Position numbers and translations under genes: made by a program
The notes under the pieces: generated by a model
What the model saw: the letters and a program-made list of their open reading frames with translations, nothing else
Told to the model about the DNA's origin: nothing
Database searches by the model: none
Shown here: one piece after another, positions 28,764 through 37,061 of the stretch
Position numbering within the stretch: position 1 is the stretch's first letter
Layout: each line of letters starts with the position of its first letter
Assembly (NCBI RefSeq): GCF_003254565.1
Contig: NZ_QJRI01000158.1
Location: 1 to 52,950 of the forward strand
Length of the DNA: 52,950 bases
Source: Flavobacterium nitrogenifigens
GTDB lineage: Bacteria; Bacteroidota; Bacteroidia; Flavobacteriales; Flavobacteriaceae
Direction of reading: 5' to 3'

Positions 28764-31742
28764 ATGAAAACAATTTACAGAAAGTTGTTATTTTTATTCC
28801 TATTGGTGCCTTTTACAGTATTAGCCCAGAACACGTTAAGCGGTACTGTTGCTGACAAAAGGACGGGTCAGCCAATACCGGGAGTAAATTTAAATGTACA
28901 AGGTGCTCCAAACGGTGCATCTACGGGATTTGACGGTAATTTCCAACTGTCAAATGTTAGAAGCGGAAACAAAATTGTTGTTTCTTTCATTGGATACAAA
29001 ACCCAGACCATTGATTACACAGGACAAAAAACATTAAATGTTTTTTTAGAAGAAGATGCAAACCAGCTCAAAGAAGTTCTAGTTCAGGTAGGTTACGGAA
29101 CTGTTAAGAAAAAAGATGCAACAGGTTCTGTTTCACAAATTGCAGCAAAAGACTTTAATAAAGGGATTAACGTTACTTCTGAGAGTTTAATTAAGGGCCG
29201 TATTTCAGGCGTGAATATAACAGGCGGAGGAGCGCCTGGAGCAAAAGCGGACATTAGAATTAGAGGAGGCTCATCGTTAAATGCTTCAAACGAACCTTTA
29301 ATTGTAATAGACGGACTTCCCACTAGTAATGCGGTACCTAACGGAGCTACAAGTATTTTGGCTACAATAGATCCTAATGATATTGAGTCGTTTACAGTTT
29401 TAAAAGATGCATCTGCGGCTGCAATTTATGGATCTAGGGCTGCAAATGGTGTAATTGTAATTACAACAAAGAAAGGCTCTAAGGCTGGAATGAAGGTTTC
29501 ATTCAATTCTCAAACCGGCGTGGATACTGTTGCTGATACAGTCGATGTATTGAGTGCTGATCAATTTCGGAATTTAGTAAATGAAAAAGGTTCAGCAGCT
29601 CAGAAGGCATTGTTAGGCACTGCCAATACAAATTGGCAAGATGAAATTTTTCATACTGTACTGACAACCAACAATAATGTATCCGCAAGCGGTGCACTAT
29701 TTGGCAAGCTTCCTGTTAGGCTTTCTTTAGGCAACACAAACAACCCTGGAATATTAAAAAATACAAGCTTTGAGAGGACTACTGCTTCATTGACTATGAA
29801 TCCTGTTTTATTTGATAACCATTTAAAAGTTGATATTAACGGTAATTTGTCTTTTGGTAAAAATAGATTTCAAAATCAAGGCGCTGTGATTGGCAATGCA
29901 ATAGGATTTGATCCTACGCAGCCAGTATACCAGACGGGATCTCGTTATGGCGGATATTTCGAATGGTTAGAAGCAAATGGCAATTTACCCTTATTGCCAG
30001 GAAGGAACCCTGTGGCTTTATTAGATCAGACGAACAACAGTTCAACCTCTACTAGAAAATGGGGAAATGTAAGGTTAGATTATAATTTGCATTTCTTTGA
30101 AGATTTAAGGGCTGTGCTTGAATTGGGCATTGATAAATTTGATAGCAACGGATTTATAGATATAAGCACTGAAAGTGCCACTGGATATCAGCCTAATGTT
30201 TTTAGCTCAGGAAATTGGGTGAATAAAGGAGGAAATACGCATTATACGGACTCGCGCCAAAATAAAAACTTAAATGCCTATTTTAATTATAGCAAAGATT
30301 TAGGAAAGTTTAAAACTGATGTTACGGCAGGCTATAACTATCAAATGTTTCAAAGAGAAGGATTTACAACTAATAATATAAGAGTTCCCGGTACTGAGCC
30401 TGATGTTCAAACGGATCCAGATATTAATTTGCAGTCTTACTTTGGTCGTGTAAATCTAGGATATGATGGCAGGTATTTATTAACATTGAATTATAGAAGA
30501 GACGGTACTTCGCGTTTTTCTGAAAAAAACAGATGGGGTAATTTTTCAGGCGCTGCTTTCGCATGGAACATTTCAAGTGAGTCGTTTTTGAAAGATAATA
30601 GTGCTTTATCAAATCTTAAATTACGATTAGGGTATGGTGAGACTGGACAGCAGGATATTAGTGCTTCGTACGATTATCTAAAAAGAGTGACTTTGGGCAC
30701 GGTGAACTCTCAGTATATTTTTGGAAACACTATCTACAGGGTAGCAAGAACTGAAGGTTATAATCCAGACATTAAATGGGAAGAATTAGCTGAAGCCAAT
30801 ATAGGTTTAGATTATGGATTATTCAATAATAGAATAACAGGATCCATCAACTATTTTAATAAAAAGTCAAATGATCTTTTAGCTTTTATTGCTTATCCTG
30901 ATGGCGCGAATATGAGAAATCAGGGTTTTTCTAACGTAGGCAGCGTAAAGACAGATGGTGTTGAATTTAGCATCGAATCAGACATTATAAAAAATGATAA
31001 TTTAAACTGGAATTTAGCTTTTAATGCAACTTATATTAAACAGGAAATAACCAATTTAGGCTTTACTGTTCCGGGTTTTCAAGGATATACCACTGGAGGT
31101 ATTGCAGGTGGTAATGGTAATCAGATACAAATTAACTCTGTAGGATTTGCTCCCAATACCTTTTATGTTTATGAGCAGCTATATGATGCAAATAAAAGAC
31201 CGATCCAAGGAGCTTACGCAGATAGAAATAAAGACGGGCAAATTAACACCGAGGACCGTTACAGGCTTCACAAAGCGGCACCGGATTATACGTTTGGCTT
31301 TGTCAGCACATTGAATTACAAAAATTTTGATTTTACAATGAATTGGAGAGCTAGTTTAGGAAATTATGTTTTTGACAATATAAGCTCTGATAAAGGATAC
31401 CTGCAGGCAGGCTTAAGAAGAGAAACTGATTTGGCCAATGTTACTATAGATTATTATAACACGGGTTTTGATGCTGAAACTAATTCAAATGGAACCCAAC
31501 GCAACTATTCTGATTATTTCATAAAAGATGCATCTTTCATAAAATTAGATAACCTGACAATAGGCTATGCATTAGGGAAAAAGATATTAAAGTCTGCCGC
31601 ATTGAGATTTTCTGCAGGAGTTCAAAATGTTTTGACTTTCACAAAATACGACGGTTTGGATCCTGAACAGTTTAATGGCATTGATGGTAATGTTTATCCA
31701 AGAGCCAGAACTTACTTCTTTGGAGTTAATGCCAATTTGTAA
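28764..31742 (+). CDS. susC: SusC-like TonB-dependent outer-membrane receptor
   Basis: 992 residues: a signal peptide (about 1-21, ending LAQ), a carboxypeptidase-regulatory-like domain (about 24-95, LSGTVADKRTGQPIPGVNL to GYKTQT), then a plug domain (about 110-225). The plug has VQVGYGTVKKKDATGSVS, IRIRGGSSLNASNEPLIVIDG and the DASAAAIYGSRAANGVIVITTKKG signature, and is followed by a large beta-barrel. It is of typical SusC length, whereas ordinary siderophore receptors are shorter. With its SusD partner it imports maltooligosaccharides across the outer membrane using TonB energy. It is the first gene of the susCDE unit, with spacing of 35 and 18 bp to the next genes. Confidence 0.95.
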   Translation: MKTIYRKLLFLFLLVPFTVLAQNTLSGTVADKRTGQPIPGVNLNVQGAPNGASTGFDGNFQLSNVRSGNKIVVSFIGYKTQTIDYTGQKTLNVFLEEDANQLKEVLVQVGYGTVKKKDATGSVSQIAAKDFNKGINVTSESLIKGRISGVNITGGGAPGAKADIRIRGGSSLNASNEPLIVIDGLPTSNAVPNGATSILATIDPNDIESFTVLKDASAAAIYGSRAANGVIVITTKKGSKAGMKVSFNSQTGVDTVADTVDVLSADQFRNLVNEKGSAAQKALLGTANTNWQDEIFHTVLTTNNNVSASGALFGKLPVRLSLGNTNNPGILKNTSFERTTASLTMNPVLFDNHLKVDINGNLSFGKNRFQNQGAVIGNAIGFDPTQPVYQTGSRYGGYFEWLEANGNLPLLPGRNPVALLDQTNNSSTSTRKWGNVRLDYNLHFFEDLRAVLELGIDKFDSNGFIDISTESATGYQPNVFSSGNWVNKGGNTHYTDSRQNKNLNAYFNYSKDLGKFKTDVTAGYNYQMFQREGFTTNNIRVPGTEPDVQTDPDINLQSYFGRVNLGYDGRYLLTLNYRRDGTSRFSEKNRWGNFSGAAFAWNISSESFLKDNSALSNLKLRLGYGETGQQDISASYDYLKRVTLGTVNSQYIFGNTIYRVARTEGYNPDIKWEELAEANIGLDYGLFNNRITGSINYFNKKSNDLLAFIAYPDGANMRNQGFSNVGSVKTDGVEFSIESDIIKNDNLNWNLAFNATYIKQEITNLGFTVPGFQGYTTGGIAGGNGNQIQINSVGFAPNTFYVYEQLYDANKRPIQGAYADRNKDGQINTEDRYRLHKAAPDYTFGFVSTLNYKNFDFTMNWRASLGNYVFDNISSDKGYLQAGLRRETDLANVTIDYYNTGFDAETNSNGTQRNYSDYFIKDASFIKLDNLTIGYALGKKILKSAALRFSAGVQNVLTFTKYDGLDPEQFNGIDGNVYPRARTYFFGVNANL

Positions 31743-31777
31743 TAGTACATTCATGAACAAATTTTAAAAAAATAAAA

Positions 31778-33385
31778 ATGAAAATATCATTTAAATATAT
31801 AGCTTATTTTCTTCTATTCATTTTTGGATTAAATATGGTGCTTACTTCGTGTACAAGCGACCTAGAAGTGACCCCAAAAGACGATGATGAATTTTTATCA
31901 GATTCCTTTTTTAAAGACCCCTCATCCTATAAACAAGGATTGGCTAAGCTGTATGCAGGTTTATATGTCGGAGGAAATGATGGTGATGGAATTGCTGATA
32001 TTGCTGGAATTGGAGGAGATTTTAGCAGCTATTTGAGGTTATTGTTTGCAATGCAAGAGTTTACAACGGACGAAGCTATTGTATCGTGGGGAGATGATGG
32101 TCTGCCAGCATTAAATTTTCAGACGTGGAGCACCAATAATCAATTCTTATATGGATTGTATTCCAGAGCTTTTTACCATATTAGTATTGCTAATGAATTT
32201 TTAAGGCAAACCACAGATGAAAAATTAGCAGAAAGAGGTGTTGATGCCAGCCTGAAAAGTGAAATTACCACCTTTAGGGCAGAGGCCCGCTTCTTAAGAG
32301 CATTTTCATACTATAATTTGATGGATCTCTTTGGTAATGTGCCTATTATCACGGAGAAGGACCCAGTTGGTTTTTTCTATCCCGAACAAAAAGCAAGAGC
32401 AGAAGTTTTTGCATTCATTGAATCCGAATTGAAAGATTTAGACAAAAGCCTTGCCGCTTCAAGAGCAAATGAATACGGAAGAATAGATAAAACAGCTGCT
32501 AAATTTTTATTGGCGCAAATTTATCTTAATGCAAAAGTATATAGCGGAACGGCAAAGAATGATGAGGCAATAGCGGCCTGCAATGATGTTATTAATTCAG
32601 CTTACAGTTTTGCAGATGTGCCATACCGATATTTATTTGCAGCTGACAATAATGTCAATGGAGCGCAAAATGAATTTATTTTCCCGGTGATCAATGACGG
32701 TAATGCTATTAGAGCTACAGGCGGAGGTATGAGCTTCATTTTGCACGCTTCTATAGGAGGAACAATGGATGCCGCGACCCAAGGGATGGATGGGGGCTGG
32801 TCAGGCATCAGAACAAGAAAAGAATTTGTTCAATTGTTTCCCGATGAAAATGCTACTGGAGATGTCAGAGGCACTTTCTATACCAATGGACAAACCTTAG
32901 ATATTGCTAACGTAGGTGCTTTTTCAAACGGTTACGCAGTTACCAAGTACACTAATGTAAATTCTGATGGAAGCGCAGCGCAAAGAAATGATATTCCAGA
33001 TACAGATTTTCCGATGTTTAGATTATCAGATGCATATTTAATGTATGCTGAAGCAACTTTAAGAGGTGCATCAAACGGCAATATCGAAACAGCTTTAGGT
33101 TACGTGAATAAAATCAGAAAAAGAGCTAATGCAACTAGTATTTCAACTTCCGATTTAACATTAGATTTTATTCTTGCGGAAAGGGCAAGAGAATTGTTTT
33201 GGGAATGCCACAGGCGAACTGATTTAATTCGATTTGACAAATTTACCGGTTCAAGTAAACTATGGCAATGGAAGGGAGGCATTCAAAATGGGACTTCTAC
33301 ACAATCCTACAGAGATATTATGCCAATTCCCAGCACAACCATTCAAGCTAACCCGACTTTAAAACAAAACCCTGGATATAACTAA
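31778..33385 (+). CDS. susD: SusD-like starch-binding outer-membrane lipoprotein
   Basis: 535 residues with a lipoprotein signal peptide (lipobox LTSC, Cys at residue 25). The TPR-rich SusD/RagB fold is shown by the helical N-terminal half (FLYGLYSRAFYHISIANEFL, EARFLRAFSYYNLMDLFGNVPII, TAAKFLLAQIYLNAKVY). The usual C-terminal region is also present: YLMYAEATLRG, VNKIRKRAN, FILAERARELFWECHRRTDLIRF, and the final DIMPIPSTTIQANPTLKQNPGY. It acts as the lid of the SusC barrel and captures glycan. The closeness of the genes and the SusR/GH97/GH13 context point to alpha-glucans as substrate. Confidence 0.95.
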   Translation: MKISFKYIAYFLLFIFGLNMVLTSCTSDLEVTPKDDDEFLSDSFFKDPSSYKQGLAKLYAGLYVGGNDGDGIADIAGIGGDFSSYLRLLFAMQEFTTDEAIVSWGDDGLPALNFQTWSTNNQFLYGLYSRAFYHISIANEFLRQTTDEKLAERGVDASLKSEITTFRAEARFLRAFSYYNLMDLFGNVPIITEKDPVGFFYPEQKARAEVFAFIESELKDLDKSLAASRANEYGRIDKTAAKFLLAQIYLNAKVYSGTAKNDEAIAACNDVINSAYSFADVPYRYLFAADNNVNGAQNEFIFPVINDGNAIRATGGGMSFILHASIGGTMDAATQGMDGGWSGIRTRKEFVQLFPDENATGDVRGTFYTNGQTLDIANVGAFSNGYAVTKYTNVNSDGSAAQRNDIPDTDFPMFRLSDAYLMYAEATLRGASNGNIETALGYVNKIRKRANATSISTSDLTLDFILAERARELFWECHRRTDLIRFDKFTGSSKLWQWKGGIQNGTSTQSYRDIMPIPSTTIQANPTLKQNPGYN

Positions 33386-33403
33386 CATATAAAAGATAAT
33401 AAA

Positions 33404-34171
33404 ATGAAAAATATATATAAAATTCTGGCTGCATTAATTGCCATATTAATAGTGTCATGTAATGCTGATGATGTTGAAAACAGACCGGTAATCACTGAGG
33501 GGATTGCGCCAGTACTGCTCACTCCGCAATCTAATTTTAATATTGTGCTCGAAAATGCCAATGCTACAAGCTTAGCGACTACTTTTGTTTGGAATGAAGC
33601 ACATTATGAGGGAACTGAAACAGTTATTAATTATACAATTGAAGTGGCAAAAGCTGGTACCGATTTTAAAAATCCTACTATAGCGAGTGTAACCACCGCT
33701 ACATTTAAAAGCTTTACAGTTGAAGAATTAAATGCCGTCGCTTTAAATGCTGGGCTTACATCTTTTGTCGAAGGAAAGCTGGATGTACGAATTAGATCTA
33801 CAGTCGGTGCAGTTAACGCACTGCCGCAAACATCTAATTTTTACACTATCACCGTAACGCCATACCCTGCATGGCCAAACTGGGGCATAATTGGCAGCGC
33901 GACGGCAGCAACAACAGGTGGTGACGGTTGGACAGCCGATGCTGACTTAAATTATAATTCAGCTTCTAAAAAATATTCCATCACGATGGATTTAGCCGCG
34001 GGGGAAATCAAATTTAGATTAGATGATGACTGGGCAACAAATTACGGCGATAATGGAAGTGATGGAACTTTAGATGCAGGCGGCACGAATATTCCAATTG
34101 TAACAACAGGAAACTATACTATTGTAGTTGACTTCACTGCAAAAACTTACACTGTTACAAAAAATTATTAA
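33404..34171 (+). CDS. susE: SusE-like outer-membrane starch-binding lipoprotein
   Basis: 255 residues with a short lipoprotein signal (LIVSCN, Cys19). The N-terminal domain (about 30-155) resembles the SusE Ig-like domain: PVLLTPQSNFNIVLENAN, TFVWNEAHYEGTETVINYTIEVAKAG and FVEGKLDVRIRSTVG. The C-terminal domain (about 165-255) is a small carbohydrate-binding module with IIGSATAATTGGDGWTADADL, IKFRLDDDWATNYGDN and TGNYTIVVDFTAKTYTVTKNY. The known SusE has two such modules; this one has a single module and is correspondingly shorter. No SusF or SusG gene follows. It probably holds starch at the cell surface for SusC/SusD. Confidence 0.88.
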   Translation: MKNIYKILAALIAILIVSCNADDVENRPVITEGIAPVLLTPQSNFNIVLENANATSLATTFVWNEAHYEGTETVINYTIEVAKAGTDFKNPTIASVTTATFKSFTVEELNAVALNAGLTSFVEGKLDVRIRSTVGAVNALPQTSNFYTITVTPYPAWPNWGIIGSATAATTGGDGWTADADLNYNSASKKYSITMDLAAGEIKFRLDDDWATNYGDNGSDGTLDAGGTNIPIVTTGNYTIVVDFTAKTYTVTKNY

Positions 34172-34185
34172 TTTTCCATTGTGAT

Positions 34186-34214
34186 AAAAGGCCATCTTAG
34201 GATGGCCTTTTTTT
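34186..34214 (+). terminator. Terminator after the susCDE unit
   Basis: A GGCCATC/GATGGCC stem flanked by A and T runs, with a TTAG loop and seven T residues. It closes the susCDE transcript. Confidence 0.92.
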
Positions 34215-35886
34215 AATAATGCTATCGGGACAAATCGAAATTACTGCCAATCAATAGTTTGTTCGTAGTTAGGTTATATTCTTTTTTTTTTTGATAGCCC
34301 TCACTGCTGTAGCTACAATATTTTGAATCATAATGCTCACTTCTCGATCGGCTTCGCTGATTCTTTTTGTCATGTTATTTTCAGAATCAGGCAAGAAATT
34401 ATTTTAACAATTTTTCTATTTCTTGATAGTAAATTTTATCAAGGGATAAGTGTAATTATTCTTTAATTGCATATCCTTTCTTATAAAAATCTTTGCCTTT
34501 TAAAAAAATCTTTGAACAAACTTATATTGCTCTCTTTTTTGTATGCTAATGCTAAATAGTAATATGTTTCCGCTAAATAGTCATCTATTATAAGTTATTT
34601 TTTTTCTGCTTTCAATCCGCAGAATTTTATCGAAATCTTCGAGGTCAAAATTTGGCTGTATGTCCTGTAAGTTTGAATTAAGAACAGATTTTATTTTATT
34701 GATCGGTGTCTTTTTTTGACTAATGTTCTAAAAGCGTGTATCATGGTTCTGTAATTTTCTTCTGTAAGGATAAACCGCAAAATTAGCAAATCACTAGACA
34801 GACTATCGATAACAATTGTTTTAAAAAAAAGTTTTTATTGCCTGTTGAGAACCCTGATGAGCGATATAGATGTGATGCCTAAAATAGGAAGCAATGTAAT
34901 GTTGTGGGATGACTTGTATGATTTAGGTACAGGTCCTAAGACATCCTTTTTCAATGAAAAACATTGTTTTTGAAACACTGCCTTCTTCCAGCAGTATGGT
35001 TCTGGCAGGAATCTCTATTGGAGCAAAAATCGGTATTAGAATACACCATCTGTCGGTATTGGTTTGTGTTTTTTCTGGCATGGCTGCATCTTTACTTGAC
35101 CGAAAAGGTTATATTATATAACTGATGTTGATTTTTACTAAATTTATTGAAAACAGAATGATTATCTGCAGGGTTAAATGTACTTGTAATCTTCTGAGGT
35201 GCTATACCCGTGAGCTGCAATAGTTATATGGATGAGCTACTGACGTATTTGGACTATTGGTTTTCCGTACCCAAGGGTGGGCTTTCAAAAACTATGGCAA
35301 GGTTTATGTGCTTATGCATGGATGGTCAATAACTCGATTTATTATATATACAAAAAAATCAAGATGGATTTGTAAGAACCTCTTGTTTTTATTTTTAAAA
35401 TTCTTGCCATCATGGCCGACATTTTCCGGTAGATCTGTGTTGTCATTTTATTTTTTTAATTATTTCTACTATTGTTTTTTGGAGGAAGGTTTGGACCAGT
35501 TATGCGGGTAACGCTTAAAATAGCTATCAGATAATCTGGCCGGTAAATTAATTAGTATCAGCAATGGTCAGCGGAATCTAATTTGGGTGATCAGTATCGT
35601 CATTGTATTTAATGTTTTTTTAGGTTTAATATTGTTTTTCATGAGCTTTTCCAACTGTGCGTTCACAAAGGGATTTCCACTGCACATTAGCAAAACGAAC
35701 TGGCGAAGCAATCGAGGAATAGCTGGTGGCATAGATGGTTTTGCGTCAATTAGCGGTGCATTCTCATGTACCGCTATTTGTAAAGGCCGCATTTATGCAG
35801 TATGACTTCGGTTAGATAATGTATGGTTTCTTGCAAAGCGGTGGCCTGCTATGAAATAGGGATTTTTAATTTGAATGCGTTTAACC
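34215..35886. other. 1.7 kb non-coding stretch between convergent units, probable decayed genes
   Basis: No intact gene was found. Around 34840-35110 and 35230-35330, short runs in different frames read like protein (for example MVLAGISIGAKIGI and GFQKLWQGLCAYAWMVN), with stops and shifts between them. This suggests remnants of one or two lost genes, possibly membrane proteins. The family was not recognised. A dispersed repeat copy occupies about 35640-35750. Confidence 0.5.
35640..35750. repeat. Dispersed intergenic repeat, copy A
   Basis: It contains GAGCTTTTCC, then a TGCGTT segment, then CGAACTGGCGAAGCAATCG and a trailing ATGGTTTTGCG. The same order of segments occurs at 43310-43405, and the core recurs in changed form at 42556-42600. 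All three copies are non-coding. Confidence 0.6.
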
Positions 35887-37032
35887 TCAATACTTGTCTA
35901 CCTCACCATATTTCTTTGCAATATCTCCATATTCCCGAATCTGTTTCCAATATTCCTCCATGTTTTTTGGCCTTGGCCTCCAATCAGGATCTGCTACATT
36001 TTCCTGGGCTTCATTCCAATTGCTCGCAGTTAAAAATTTCGGATCAATATCGCAACCAGAAAGTTTATTTATTGGTGCCAGAAATATATAGCCATCATAA
36101 AAATTTTCCAAAGTAAAATCCTGATATCCCATTGAATAATAACTATTATCCTTAAGCTTTCCAAGTGGAGTATCAGCCAAATCGAAACCAACTGGTGTAT
36201 TATTGATTTTCTCCATTATAATTTCGATTTTTCCATCTGCCGGAGAAATCAAATTCGGTTTTGTATCAGGACGATTACTGAAAGGTTTATGCAATAAAAC
36301 AGAATAAACTAATCGTGGATATTTAGCATAAAGCTGATTCCCAAAATAGCCATCTTCAAATCTTATAAAATCAGTACCCAAAAAATCATAAACTGGAAAT
36401 TTATACTTTGTAAATGCATGGACATCTCCGGTGAGAATCAAAATTTTCTCTCTCTTAGTAACAATTTCTTTCTCTACAATAGAGAATCGATATGTTTCAG
36501 TGTTTCCTTTGTAAAAAACTTTCTTCATTTTTTCGGAAGTTCGTTGTCCAGAAAAGGAAGACCAATCGTAACGATAGCTTAAATTTAAAATACGAAATTT
36601 TTTCGAAGATTTAGGAAGGGATCTATTAAATGACCATGCAGCCTCATACAAATCGGTATACCCCTTAAAAGCCCACCCTGAATTGTAGTTAAACATTAAT
36701 TTTCGAGCTAAATCCTTGTTATATTCAGGAGCAGAAATTAAAGAATCTAATTGCGCTTGATTTTCACTTGCGCCAAATTCCATTCCTAAATTATATACTT
36801 TATTTTGATATAAAACAGGAATCAAACTCTTTACAAATTGAAGATTTTCCTTAACCCGATGCTCTTCTGACAGAAGGATTATATCCTTTTGAGCAAATTT
36901 TGAAGCAATATATTCCTCTGGCGTATTTTTGTTATTGGATAAATATTGGACTGATTTTTCAATCTCATCCGATTGCGAAAAGATACAAAGAGGAAAAAGA
37001 ATCAGAAGTAAGAGTATATTTTTTTTAAACAT
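35887..37032 (-). CDS. Secreted Tiki/ChaN/erythromycin-esterase-like superfamily protein
   Basis: 381 residues with a signal peptide (MFKKNILLLLILFPLCIFSQ). Three motifs fit the EreA/ChaN/Tiki superfamily core: LLSEEHRVKENLQFVKSLIP near residue 55 (the E-x-H-type element), NLGMEFGASENQ near 82, and ILTGDVHAFTKYKFP near 200 (the GD-x-H element). The C-terminal third carries SPADGKIEIIMEKI and a YSMGYQDFTL section seen in secreted members from Bacteroidota. Members include haem-binding, peptidase and esterase proteins, so the substrate cannot be told from sequence. It is the last gene of the minus-strand operon, starting 29 bp after the DUF5916-type gene. A periplasmic or surface location is likely. 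Confidence 0.7.
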   Translation of the reverse strand: MFKKNILLLLILFPLCIFSQSDEIEKSVQYLSNNKNTPEEYIASKFAQKDIILLSEEHRVKENLQFVKSLIPVLYQNKVYNLGMEFGASENQAQLDSLISAPEYNKDLARKLMFNYNSGWAFKGYTDLYEAAWSFNRSLPKSSKKFRILNLSYRYDWSSFSGQRTSEKMKKVFYKGNTETYRFSIVEKEIVTKREKILILTGDVHAFTKYKFPVYDFLGTDFIRFEDGYFGNQLYAKYPRLVYSVLLHKPFSNRPDTKPNLISPADGKIEIIMEKINNTPVGFDLADTPLGKLKDNSYYSMGYQDFTLENFYDGYIFLAPINKLSGCDIDPKFLTASNWNEAQENVADPDWRPRPKNMEEYWKQIREYGDIAKKYGEVDKY

Positions 37033-37061
37033 TTTTTATTTTTTAGAGATTAGTTTTTTCT

